Assembly: GCA_964576585.1 (NCBI GenBank)
Contig: CAZNWO010000060.1
Location: 1-18,039 of the forward strand
Reading direction: 5' to 3'
DNA: 18,039 nucleotides
Source: GCA-2730975 sp964576585
GTDB taxonomy: Bacteria > Verrucomicrobiota > Verrucomicrobiia > Opitutales > Seribacteraceae
Position numbers and translations under genes: made by a program
Shown here: positions 1-16,158 of the stretch, piece after piece
Layout of the letters: every line of letters begins with the position of its first letter
Numbering within the stretch: the stretch's first letter is position 1
Notes under the pieces: generated by a model
What the model was told of the DNA's origin: nothing
The model's database searches: none
Seen by the model: only the letters and a program-made list of their open reading frames with translations

Positions 1-2
1 GG

Positions 3-668
3 GGTCGCGTGGCAGCCATGCTGCTCGGCGATATCTGGCGGTGGGGCCTTAAGGGAGCCGTTCAACACGAGGACATGGACAAAGCTTGGCGGCAGACGAT
101 CCGATGGCTCGTTGCGAATGTGCCCGAACTCATTGAATTGAACATCCGCCGCGCTGCCGATGCCAACGGGCGTTCGCTCATTGTCACTGCGTATGACAAG
201 GAGTTTCAGCCGCTTGATAACGCGCAGGTTTCCATCAAAATTCGCCAAATTGGAAACACCAATTCCATTCCACTTCGTGCCGAACCCGTGGCCGAACAGG
301 CAGGTGTTTATCAGGCACAATTCATCCCACGCGCCAATGGCGGTTATCTTGCCGAAGCCGAGGTCCGCGATGAATCCGGCAAGCTCCTAGGTCGCACCCA
401 GGCCGGATGGGCTACGGATTTTGCCGCCGCTGAATACCGCTCACTGGCACCCAATCGCCCGCTATTGGAGGCAATCGCCAACAAGACCGGGGGGCAGGTT
501 GTTTCACTCGATAAACTGGATGAATTCGCCGCCCAACTCCCTGCGCAACGTGTGCCGGTCACGGAAGTTCATCACTTTCCCATATGGCACCAATCCATTG
601 TCTTTCTACTCGCACTTGCTTGCTTGGTATCCGAGTGGTTCATCCGCCGCCGCAAAGGCCTGCCATGA
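3..668 (+). CDS. C-terminal part of a VWA/GATase-like membrane protein (5' end outside window)
   Basis: The reading frame is open to the left edge of the window, so this is the 3' end of a longer gene; the in-frame GTG at 9 is not a credible start because it lies inside a conserved motif (GRVAAMLLGDIWRWGL). That motif is the end of a glutamine-amidotransferase-like domain as found in Bat-type proteins, where a GxGRV stretch is followed by a W-R-W stretch and a helix ending in a Trp. A beta-rich stretch of about 90 residues follows, then a conserved segment around PNRPLLEAIANKTGG. The protein ends with one membrane helix (around SIVFLLALACLVSEWF) and a basic tail RRRKGLP, so the bulk should be periplasmic. 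The same order of elements ends the PA14-VWA protein at 8286-11624 on the opposite strand. The stop codon overlaps the next start (ATGA). Specific function is not known. Confidence 0.85.
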   Translation, partial: GRVAAMLLGDIWRWGLKGAVQHEDMDKAWRQTIRWLVANVPELIELNIRRAADANGRSLIVTAYDKEFQPLDNAQVSIKIRQIGNTNSIPLRAEPVAEQAGVYQAQFIPRANGGYLAEAEVRDESGKLLGRTQAGWATDFAAAEYRSLAPNRPLLEAIANKTGGQVVSLDKLDEFAAQLPAQRVPVTEVHHFPIWHQSIVFLLALACLVSEWFIRRRKGLP

Positions 669-1624
669 TTCATAGACTCGTTCCTGTCTTCATCTTCTTT
701 TCCGGGCTCATGTTTGCGGCAGAGCGGCCAACCGTCATCGTCCTGACTGGCGCACCGGGCTCCGAGGAATATGGTAGACTGTTTTCCAAATGGACTGAGC
801 AGTGGAAAGAGGCGGCAACAAAAGGAGGTTCTGATTTCCACCACATCGACAAACCGAAGGATGGTACAACTAAGAAGGCTGCCCAAAAACTGATCACCGC
901 ACAAACCAGTGAAGCCAAATCACCCCTTTGGATCGTGCTCATCGGGCACGGCACGTTTGATGGTAAGAAAGCTAAATTTAACCTGCAGGGTCCGGATCTT
1001 GAGGCTGTAGAACTGGCGAATTGGCTGAAAGATTCTCAACGACCCACGGCCATCATCAGCTGCACCTCCTCCAGCGCTCCATTCCTCCCGGCACTCAGCC
1101 GCAAAGACCGCGTGGTGATCACCGCCACCCGCAGCGGCTTCGAACAAAACTTCAGCCATCTTGGCGGCTATCTTGCCAGCGCAATCGGTAATCTGGAAGC
1201 GGATTTCGATAAGGACGGACAAACCTCCCTGTTGGAGGCTTGGCTGACCGCCGGCCGACACACGGCGGATTTCTACAAGAACGAAAACCGGCTCGCCACC
1301 GAGCACACAATTCTGGATGACAACGGCGACGGGAAGGGAACGTCCTCCGATTGGTACCGTGGATTACGTGTCACCAAGAAGAGTGATGAACCCGGTCTTC
1401 TTCCCGATGGCCTTCGCGCCCATCAGTTCCATCTTATCCGAAGCAAAGAGGAGCAAGCCCTCACCCTGACCCAACGCAACGAGCGCGATCGCCTGGAAAT
1501 CGAGTACGCCCAGCTCCGTACGCGCAAGGAAACCCTTGAAGGGGAAAAATACTATCAGCAGCTGGAGGAAATCCTGACCAAGCTTGGCCAAATCTATTTT
1601 CCTGAAGAGAAAAAAGAACAATGA
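665..1624 (+). CDS. Secreted C13/caspase-like (clan CD) peptidase-family protein with EF-hand-like loops
   Basis: A protein of 319 residues. I chose ATG 665 because it overlaps the upstream stop as ATGA, has AAAGG at 654-658 with a 6-base spacer, and begins a convincing signal peptide (about residues 1-19, cleavage near AAERP). A longer in-frame start at 584 would run through the upstream gene and lose the signal peptide. The core resembles clan CD cysteine peptidases of the C13 type: a hydrophobic strand then the His-Gly motif IGHGTFDG (His95), and a second hydrophobic strand ending in SCTSSS (Cys133), the position expected for a Cys nucleophile. Two calcium-loop-like motifs follow: D180-D182-D184-G185 with E191, and D218-N220-D222-G223 with D229. 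Residues 255-312 form a charged helix or coiled coil. Cys133 is in an atypical context, so proteolytic activity is uncertain. It probably acts outside the cytoplasm together with the upstream membrane protein. Confidence 0.8.
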   Translation: MIHRLVPVFIFFSGLMFAAERPTVIVLTGAPGSEEYGRLFSKWTEQWKEAATKGGSDFHHIDKPKDGTTKKAAQKLITAQTSEAKSPLWIVLIGHGTFDGKKAKFNLQGPDLEAVELANWLKDSQRPTAIISCTSSSAPFLPALSRKDRVVITATRSGFEQNFSHLGGYLASAIGNLEADFDKDGQTSLLEAWLTAGRHTADFYKNENRLATEHTILDDNGDGKGTSSDWYRGLRVTKKSDEPGLLPDGLRAHQFHLIRSKEEQALTLTQRNERDRLEIEYAQLRTRKETLEGEKYYQQLEEILTKLGQIYFPEEKKEQ

Positions 1625-1644
1625 TGGCGTTCAAGCAAACGCCA
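1609..1644 (-). terminator. Possible terminator of the minus-strand operon
   Basis: Bases 1625-1631 (TGGCGTT) and 1638-1644 (AACGCCA) form a perfect 7-bp inverted repeat with a 6-base loop, in the 61-base gap between the two convergent genes. Read on the minus strand, the hairpin is followed a few bases later by a T-rich tract (complement of 1609-1620, containing six consecutive T), as in a Rho-independent terminator. On the plus strand there is no T tract after the hairpin, so it suits the minus-strand operon better. The stem is short and the T tract begins 4-8 bases after it, so this is a weak call. Confidence 0.4.
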
Positions 1645-1685
1645 CATCCTCAATAGATCATTTCCTTGATCCAAATCAAACTGTT

Positions 1686-8270
<6,585 letters not shown>

Positions 8271-8285
8271 TTTCAGCCTTTTGTA

Positions 8286-11200
8286 CTAGAGCATGCCCGC
8301 TCTTTTTCTCAAAAACAATTCGACTCCAAGCAGAAGTATGATTGGCACGAACCACCAGAATCTCTGCCAGAGTGGTATTTCATCAGTGAAGATTGTTACT
8401 GAACTTATAGGTTTTAGCAACTCGTTTAATCTGCCAATCTGTTCTTCCCTGAAGTAACGTCCTCCCGAAAATCCAGCCATGTCTCGGAGCAATGCTTCGT
8501 TGCAGGTTAAGGTGGCAAGCTCGACACTTTCAGTATCCAGCACTTGGAATTCGACGCGACTGCGAATTTCGTCGTCGTTGAAAATACCCGGAACCCGCAC
8601 GGTCACCTCGTGTTTTCCATTTTGCAAGCCCGGGGTCGTTCCGCGAAAAAGTCCTCCGCTATCCGGGTCGCTTTCAAGGGGAATGGTGGATACGAATTTA
8701 CCGTCTCTCCATAAGATTGCCTCCGCCTTTACATCCGGATCTTCGAGGGGTTTGCTTTCACGGTCCCGTATTCTTACCCTTAATTCGGCGTTGTCGCCGG
8801 GGGCATATGTTGGAGCACCGGGGTCGATGGCTACGAATTCATCGCTTACGGCAAAGGGTTGTTCCATGATCCATGAGGCTATCTGGTGCCAATAGCGCTG
8901 GTGGTACTTGTCTCCTACTTCATATCGCCAGCGCCATGTGCCATCGAAGCCGGCATATAGCACTCTGCCTGCTCCGATAGGACGTGTAACCAACAGTGGA
9001 ACGATGTCTTCGCCTTGCTCATCAATTAAAGCCTCCAAGTGTACTTCCGTCCCCGGAAGGCTTTCGGTTGGGGCAACCCAGCCAGGCTTTGGGGCATAGT
9101 TCCAGATCTCAACATTTCTCTCAGGTTGCGGTTCTAGAAACAAGGCAGTGGTACTCTTGCCCAGTTCGGTGAGCCTTAAGCTTTTTGGGGCCAACCTCTT
9201 GGCGCCATCTTCCCTCCACTTGACGGGGAGCAAGCCTGCCAATGGATTATTTTCGTCTTCCGCATACTCTCTAAATTTTTGTCTTGGACCATCAAGCATG
9301 ATGAGTCCGCCTCCACGGCGAGTCACAAAGTCCCTGATCCATTCGATCTCTTCCTGCTCAAAGAGTTCGGTCGAGATTTCTCCAAATACGATAAGGTCGT
9401 AACCAAAAAGAATGTTTTTTTCGGAAGGGAATACGTCTCCCTTCTCCCCCCTAGGCAGTTTACCTGAATTTGCTCCCGGGCCCGCTATTGCGGATTTTGT
9501 CTCCCATCTTTCGTCTCGCTCGAAAAGGTTTCGGATGTAGCGTGTTTCCCAACGTGGGCGCCCATCGATTATGAGCATGCTGTTCTTTTTGGTGATTGCG
9601 TCGAATGAGAAGGAGAGGGAATTGTTGTCCGTTCTCACTTCCAGACCGGCTTGCTGCGGTCTTACGCTGACCTTCATGCGGAAGGGAACGGCATGAATTT
9701 TCACGCTTTCCGCCAGTCCCAAGGCCTTTATCTTTTCCTCTACCATTTCCTCCACGGAAAAATCGAACTCGATTCTTCTGCGCATGGCGTCGAGTCCTGA
9801 AAGCTCTTCGGACCAGAATTCCTTTCCCTGGTCGTCTTCCACAAAAATCTTGAAGGAAGCTCCCGCAGGCAGGTTGTCCTTCAGGGTGATTGTTCCTTTC
9901 ACTCGATCGTCCTTGAGGATTTTTTCCGGTGCCTCTACGTCGAGAACCGCTAGGTCAGGAGGGGCTTGGTCGCTACCGAGGCCTACTGCATGCAGGGGGA
10001 CGTCTCTTCCTGCCAGCACTTTGGCTGTTTCGAGAGGTGACACACCCTTGTTGTGAAGGCCGTCGGAAAGTAGAACAGCTGCGGATTTCGTCTGGGTCTC
10101 TACATTTTCCGTTCTCTTTTTTTGAGCCTTTTCATCCGTCTTGATTGTTGACCGGAGACCAGTGGCAAGATCTGTTCGTCTTGCCTTTGCGAATGCTCCC
10201 AGGGAATCGGGAGCCGCTTCATCGGTGTTGTTGTCCCAAAGATGTTGTGCTTCGTTGCCGACCAATGCCTTGACTTCAATTTCGTGGGTCTCGGCAAGTT
10301 CCTTGATCAAGCTGTCTTCTCGTTTGGTTAGGAGGTGGTCCATTCTTTTCCAACGATCCTTTCCGTCGAATTCCTCGAGTGCCTTTTCGATATTCTCGTC
10401 ACCCGAACTTGCTCGAAATTCGGCATATATGGCGAAAATTGAACGGAAGCGATTTTCATATTCGCGACAAGTTGCAGCTAGTTCCATCAAGTCGCTTCGT
10501 AAAGCTGACTGGGCCGATTCGCTTGTGTTCGTTCCCGCACCCTTGCCCTTTTGCAGGAGTTCCTTTTCCATGTTCGCAAGCAGTTCCGGGAATGAAGGAG
10601 CCTCCTTGAAGTTCGGGGCTGAGAAGTATTTGCCCGGAATGGGTCTTTCGACTCTCCCGCTGGGCAGCGTCCATCCTACGGCGGAAAAGTCTTCTCCCGT
10701 ACCCTCCTTATGCACGAACTCAAAATAGTATTTCTTGCCCCTATCCAGAGTGATGGGGCGAGAGCGATGTCTTTCTGCCCAAGACTTTTCCGGGCCTTTG
10801 CCTCTGATGATCTCACGCTTGTTGGATGATTTTTCTCCGGATTGATTTAAGTAGACGACGGTTTCCTCGTCCGTCATCAACCAAAATTGGTATTCACCGC
10901 TTTCGGGAGGTGTAAGGATGCCTTGAACCTTTTCCGCATAGTTGTCTCCAATGTTCGATAATGTTTCAGCGGAAGAAAGATAGGTGGAACCATCTGGCTT
11001 TTGCGACGGCATGCGCAAGAAGGCATCGACGTCCCCTCCGGGTATCCCTCGCCAAACCTCTCGCAACAGGCTTCCTTTTGTTAAAGCGTCCTTGGGAACT
11101 TCGTATTCCTTGCCGGTCAAACCATTGGCAATTTCCCTTACCTTTTCCGTAAAATCCTGTCGCAGGGTCTGGAGGTTGGCATTTTCTTCTTCCAGTCCTT

Positions 11201-11624
11201 TTGACAACGCCCTATGCACATCGGAAAGTTCGTCCGCTGCATCATGCATAGCGGTATCGATTGCACCCTGGTCCGCCGGGAGCCAACCATGCTTTTGGGC
11301 GATCAGCAGCTTTCTGCCGGGAGACATGCCTTTGTCTTTGATAGACATGCTCTCGGATCCATCCACGAAAATCGTGACTTTCCCCTTTTGACCTGTCTCG
11401 GTCTCGATCCTCAAGGTGGGGCCAATTAGGATCATGACAATCAGCGCAACGGCTATTCCCCGAAGCAAGGGCAGCAGCCAATTCAAGGGGGCAGCGGTTC
11501 CTTTCCTGGTTTCGTTTCTGTACAGCCACCAAGCAACGGCACCCAGAACCAATGCCAAGAGCACTCCCAACCATGGCGACAGGTCTCCCGCGAAATGCAG
11601 AGACGCGCTGGTGCGCTCGTTCAA
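8286..11624 (-). CDS. VWA membrane protein with inserted PA14 domain and GATase1-like domain
   Basis: A protein of 1112 residues. The start is TTG 11622-11624, overlapping the upstream stop as TTGA, with GGGAGGG at 11632-11638 and a 7-base spacer; no better start exists nearby. Two membrane helices (about 15-34 and 48-68) are followed by a VWA first strand with the MIDAS motif DGSES (D88, S90, S92). A helical stretch and a PA14-like domain come next (about 191-336; the pattern GILTPPESGEYQFWLMTDEE then YYFEFVHKEG). After a charged helical region the VWA resumes (AAVLLSDGLHNKG, about 515-527; VPLHAVGLGS). A GATase1-like domain follows (LIIDGRPRWETRYIRNLF at about 684-701; RRGGGLIMLDGP; GAGRVLYAGFDGTWRW at about 884-899), then beta-rich segments and a C-terminal membrane helix (about 1088-1105). 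PA14 domains usually bind carbohydrate or protein ligands. It probably works in the periplasm with the other Bat-like proteins of the operon. Confidence 0.88.
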   Translation of the reverse strand: MNERTSASLHFAGDLSPWLGVLLALVLGAVAWWLYRNETRKGTAAPLNWLLPLLRGIAVALIVMILIGPTLRIETETGQKGKVTIFVDGSESMSIKDKGMSPGRKLLIAQKHGWLPADQGAIDTAMHDAADELSDVHRALSKGLEEENANLQTLRQDFTEKVREIANGLTGKEYEVPKDALTKGSLLREVWRGIPGGDVDAFLRMPSQKPDGSTYLSSAETLSNIGDNYAEKVQGILTPPESGEYQFWLMTDEETVVYLNQSGEKSSNKREIIRGKGPEKSWAERHRSRPITLDRGKKYYFEFVHKEGTGEDFSAVGWTLPSGRVERPIPGKYFSAPNFKEAPSFPELLANMEKELLQKGKGAGTNTSESAQSALRSDLMELAATCREYENRFRSIFAIYAEFRASSGDENIEKALEEFDGKDRWKRMDHLLTKREDSLIKELAETHEIEVKALVGNEAQHLWDNNTDEAAPDSLGAFAKARRTDLATGLRSTIKTDEKAQKKRTENVETQTKSAAVLLSDGLHNKGVSPLETAKVLAGRDVPLHAVGLGSDQAPPDLAVLDVEAPEKILKDDRVKGTITLKDNLPAGASFKIFVEDDQGKEFWSEELSGLDAMRRRIEFDFSVEEMVEEKIKALGLAESVKIHAVPFRMKVSVRPQQAGLEVRTDNNSLSFSFDAITKKNSMLIIDGRPRWETRYIRNLFERDERWETKSAIAGPGANSGKLPRGEKGDVFPSEKNILFGYDLIVFGEISTELFEQEEIEWIRDFVTRRGGGLIMLDGPRQKFREYAEDENNPLAGLLPVKWREDGAKRLAPKSLRLTELGKSTTALFLEPQPERNVEIWNYAPKPGWVAPTESLPGTEVHLEALIDEQGEDIVPLLVTRPIGAGRVLYAGFDGTWRWRYEVGDKYHQRYWHQIASWIMEQPFAVSDEFVAIDPGAPTYAPGDNAELRVRIRDRESKPLEDPDVKAEAILWRDGKFVSTIPLESDPDSGGLFRGTTPGLQNGKHEVTVRVPGIFNDDEIRSRVEFQVLDTESVELATLTCNEALLRDMAGFSGGRYFREEQIGRLNELLKPISSVTIFTDEIPLWQRFWWFVPIILLLGVELFLRKRAGML

Positions 11625-13995
11625 GTGCGCACCCTCCCGAAAATGCGTTGAAGGATTAATTCAACGAAAACCAATCCAAGGAGTGTCCACAAGAGGATCT
11701 TCCAAGTTTCTCGACCGAATTTTCTTTGACCGTCCAGCTTAAGGTATTGGTCGAGAATGGAACTTCCATCCGTTGCCTTGATAATCTCTTCGGTTTCCAG
11801 TCCGAGTGCAGTTGCCCTGCTCGCAAGTTCTTCTTCCGTCAATCGCTCGAGGCGAGATTCCGCCTTGGATGGATTGACCACGAAGCGTACGGGCTCCATG
11901 CCGCTTCCCTTCATGGTGTATGTCCCCGGTTGTCGAGTTTCCGAAAATTCGGCGACTGCCTGTGAGCCACGTCGCACGGTTGTTATGGATCTGGGGTTTC
12001 CGCCAGGTCCGCTCACCTCGATGTTCTTGTTGGCGAAGTTCTCTGGCAGGAAGTGAGCCAAGGTGGCGCCGGCAGGAAGGTTTCTCGGCGGGGTTACCTG
12101 ATCCGCAAGGTACGACGCAAGTTGTTGAACCAAAGGTAGGTAACTTGAGCGGATGGGCATGTTGGACCAATCCCCATCTATACTGCAGGCAGACTGTATT
12201 ACCACACCTTTGCCGAAATTCTTTTCCGCAAGGAAGGGATCCCCGGTTTCGAGGCGGGCAAGGACTGTGGCGGAACCTTCTCGGTTTGCCTCGCTTTCAG
12301 TCAAACGAAACCATGCCCAGACGTCGGCATCCGCCAAGTTGCCGTTTCGACGGTCGTTGAAAATGGTGAGCGCGGGGTGTTCGTAGTGGGACGCCACTAC
12401 CCGAGTTCGGAGAGAGTCGTCCGTCACGCTGCCCCCGATTGAATTTATCCTGAGAGGCAAAAGGCCCAAGTCGTCCGGTCCGAATTTGGAGTTGTACCAA
12501 GCGGGCTCGATTTTGTCTCCGGGGCAAATCCAGAGGCCGCCACCGTTGCGAACGAATTCGCTCAGCGAGTTTGCATGCTCGTCGGACAGATTGGGAACGT
12601 TTGCAAGGACGACTACGCTTTGGCCCTCAAGGTCTTGGGCAGGGTCGAAAGAGTTTGCAGGTGTAACCTTTGCGTCGATCAGGTCTTTGGTCTGGGTCGA
12701 GCCCTTTACCACCACCTCTCCGAACGGGGTTAGCGCGAGCTTGAGGAAATCCGTTTCTCCGGATAGCCACTCGTCCGATGGGCTGCCGTCGACCAGCAAG
12801 ACGCCTATTCGGTCCAGGACCGTAATTGAAGCGGATCGAACATCGTCTATCCGCAGACCGTCACCCGGATCGGCATCCACGCTGAGCACCCTTGAGCCGG
12901 GCTTTTCGAAAACATGAGTGAAAAGCACTTGTCCGGTTTCATTGGGTTGCAGTGAAACAACGGTCTTGGCGAGAATTGAGGTGGAATTGCCTTCCTCGTA
13001 AAGCTTTACGGGAAGGTCGCCTTCGTAGGTTGAACTGCCGTGATTTACCAAGTCCGCCCTTATTTGGACCTTTTGTCCGACGCCAACCGTGGAGGCAGAC
13101 AGTTCGATCGACTCAACGGAAACATTGTCCTTTATCTCGGAACCGACGTCGATGAAGGTGATCTCGGGTGGCACGGGTTCTTCCTCAATTGCCTTCTTCA
13201 GGTCGGCCAAGGAGCCGGACATCTGGTTCCAGTCTGCTTTGCGGAAATCCGAGACAAGAATGATTTCCCTCTTGGCGTTCCTTCCCTGAAGCACTGTTCG
13301 AAGTCCTTCCGAGAACGATTCGTTCACGTTTGCCTTGTCGTAGTTTGCGGCCAAGTTGCCGGCGCGATTTCCGAGTTCGTTAGTCTCGGAGGTTGGTTTT
13401 GCGAAGATGGGGGAAACGTCCCCGCCCATTCTTATGACGGATGCGTCTGAACCCTTCTTCAGCTTTTCCAGAACTCCTTTTGCAAAGAAGGATGCTTTCT
13501 CAAAACCTTTTCCCGCGTTCATGGAAAAGCTGTCGTCCAAAAGGATTACGGTTGATGCGGGAACCTCTCCGGAGAGCGAAGTCACCTTTTCCTTTTGATT
13601 TTGGAGTGTTAGGATTCCTGATTCGAGAATTCCGATGATCAGCAGGCAGGATACGCAAAGTATCCAAAACAATTTTTTGAACTTAGGAACAAGCGCCACA
13701 AGAATCAGAAACCCCAAGGCAGCCAAGGGAAGTATTAGTCGAGTGACGAAAGGACCCCACTCAGTTACCACCATGCGCGCCAAGCACAAAGCCAGAAGGA
13801 TTGGAATGGCGCATCTAATGATCAAAAGGATTATTTGCTCGAGCTGAACTTGCCTACGATTGACTCGAAGCACGGATTCGAGCAAGTGCATCGCTCCCCA
13901 AGTCACAATTTGGAAGCGACTCCTGTTGAAGATGTGAATAATCAGCGGTATTAGGAAAGCCGCTGCTCCTGCCAGCAATGCACCGTTGAGAAAAC

Positions 13996-13999
<4 letters not shown>
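11621..13999 (-). CDS. BatA-like VWA membrane protein
   Basis: A protein of 792 residues whose ATG (13997-13999) overlaps the DUF58 stop as ATGA. The N-terminus (FLNGALLAGAAAFLIPLIIHIFNR) is the BatA-type domain, with membrane helices at about 7-25, 52-78, 87-106 and 110-132; typical BatA proteins have two in this region. A VWA-type strand with the MIDAS motif DDSFS (D155, S157, S159) starts the domain that runs to about residue 287 (EIILVSDFRKADW inside it). A CARDB/Ig-like segment (about 295-395) follows, then a GATase-like region (RIGVLLVDGSPSDEW, about 397-411; FVRNGGGLWICPGD, about 482-495). A final membrane helix lies at about 767-784. Bat proteins form membrane complexes with MoxR ATPases and were first linked to aerotolerance in Bacteroides. 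Order and overlaps place it in the same operon. Confidence 0.88.
11632..11638 (-). promoter_or_regulatory. Ribosome binding site supporting a TTG start
   Basis: On the minus strand GGGAGGG lies 7 bases before TTG 11622-11624, inside the 3' end of the BatA-like gene. It supports TTG as the start of the PA14-VWA protein, in a TTGA overlap that would allow coupled translation. Confidence 0.6.
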
Positions 14000-14916
<917 letters not shown>

Positions 14917-14973
14917 GAGGGATGTAGTTCTACCGGTTCCTGTTTCCTATAGGCGGGCTGAAGTTCCCAATGC

Positions 14974-16032
14974 CTACATTACGGCTTCTTCCCTCTTGGG
15001 AGCCTCCTCAAGCAGTTTGTCTATGATGGATTCTACGGTAATTCCCTCGGCTTCCGCATTGAATGTCGGAACGATCCTGTGGCGGAGGATTGGATGGATA
15101 AGCGCTTCCACGTCGTCCGTCGTGACGTGGTACCTGCCCCTGAGGAGGGCTCGAACCTTCGAACCCAACACCAATTGTTGACAAGCCCTTGGACCAGGTC
15201 CCCAGTCGATCAAGTCTTTCACCCAACTTGGGGCCGACTCTTCCTTCGGGCGCGCCATGCGCACGAGATCTAATATGTAGTCGTACACATGCTCGGGCAC
15301 GGGAACTCGCCTGACCGTTTCTTGGCACTGTATGATGGTCTTGCCGTCAAGGACGGGTTCAAGCTCGGACTCGAAGGTTGAGGTCGTTTGCTCGACAATC
15401 AATCTTTCCTCATCTCTTGAAGGGTAATCGACGATTACCTGAAAAAGGAAACGGTCGCGCTGGGCCTCGGGCAGTGGGTAGGTGCCTTCCTGTTCGATGG
15501 GATTTTGGGTTGCAAGTACGAAGAAAGGTTCGTCCAGATGATAAGTCTTGCCACCCACGCTTACGTCGTGCTCCTGCATGGCCTCGAGAAGGGCGGCTTG
15601 GGTCTTTGGCGGCGTTCGGTTGATTTCGTCCGCCAATACAATTTGACTGAAGATTGGACCTTTTTCGAAGACCAGTTCACGATGTCCCGTGGTTTTGTCT
15701 TCTTGGATGATGTCGGTGCCGGTGATGTCGGCGGGCATAAGGTCAGGGGTAAATTGAATCCGCCTGAAGCTGAGGTCGATCGCTTGGGACAAGGAACGCA
15801 CCATCAGGGTCTTGGCCAGACCGGGGACACCTTCCAACAGGCAATGACCGCGTGCAAGCATGGCGATGAGCAATTGCTCGAGTACCTCGTCTTGGCCGAC
15901 GATTACCTTGTGTACTTGTTCCTGTAGCTTGTCATAGGCTTCGACAAGGGCCTTGGCCATCTTTTCGTCATCGCCTGAAGCTTTTTTGGCAGTCGTTTTA
16001 GTTGATGAGGTCTTTTTGGTAGCTGCACTCAC
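14974..16032 (-). CDS. MoxR-family AAA+ ATPase
   Basis: A protein of 352 residues and the first gene of the five-gene operon. Motifs seen: Walker A GVPGLAKT (68-75), Walker B VLADE (132-136), sensor 1 ATQNP (174-178), the arginine-finger region LPEAQRDRF (187-195), and sensor 2 with R282 in GPGPRACQQL. MoxR ATPases act as chaperones that assemble or activate VWA/MIDAS proteins, using ATP in the cytoplasm. The start is GTG 16030-16032, supported by AAGGA at 16041-16045 with an 8-base spacer. The first 20 residues (MSAATKKTSSTKTTAKKASG) are a Lys/Thr/Ser/Ala tail not usual for the family. An alternative start is the ATG of Met25, which would remove it. Confidence 0.95.
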   Translation of the reverse strand: MSAATKKTSSTKTTAKKASGDDEKMAKALVEAYDKLQEQVHKVIVGQDEVLEQLLIAMLARGHCLLEGVPGLAKTLMVRSLSQAIDLSFRRIQFTPDLMPADITGTDIIQEDKTTGHRELVFEKGPIFSQIVLADEINRTPPKTQAALLEAMQEHDVSVGGKTYHLDEPFFVLATQNPIEQEGTYPLPEAQRDRFLFQVIVDYPSRDEERLIVEQTTSTFESELEPVLDGKTIIQCQETVRRVPVPEHVYDYILDLVRMARPKEESAPSWVKDLIDWGPGPRACQQLVLGSKVRALLRGRYHVTTDDVEALIHPILRHRIVPTFNAEAEGITVESIIDKLLEEAPKREEAVM

Positions 16033-16040
16033 AATTGGTT

Positions 16041-16045
16041 TCCTT
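16041..16045 (-). promoter_or_regulatory. Ribosome binding site supporting the moxR GTG start
   Basis: On the minus strand AAGGA lies 8 bases upstream of GTG 16030-16032. It supports this GTG over the internal ATG that would remove the Lys/Thr-rich tail. Confidence 0.55.
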
Positions 16046-16113
16046 GGTAGTTCGTTTATGGCTTAGGCATTGTCCCAAAGACGGGAGTTGAAAATTCAAA
16101 TTGTGGATTCACG

Positions 16114-16141
16114 ATTAAAAAAGCACCATGCGCAAGGGCAA
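16114..16141 (-). promoter_or_regulatory. Candidate sigma70-type promoter for the moxR operon
   Basis: In the 126-base gap between the eboF-like gene and moxR, the minus strand has TTGCCC (16136-16141, 4 of 6 matches to the -35 consensus). After 16 bases comes TTTAAT (16114-16119, 5 of 6 matches to the -10 consensus). Transcription would begin near 16107, leaving a leader of about 75 bases. This is a consensus match only. Confidence 0.35.
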
Positions 16142-16158
16142 ACTGTCTGAATCTTAAC

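Noticed and set aside
584..664. Longer N-terminus for the peptidase-like protein beginning at 584
   Set aside because: It overlaps the upstream gene by 85 bases and hides a clear signal peptide; ATG 665 has a good ribosome binding site and an ATGA overlap.
9..668. GTG at position 9 as a true start of the first gene
   Set aside because: The frame is open to the window edge and the GTG is the Val of a conserved GRV motif, so the gene is cut by the window.
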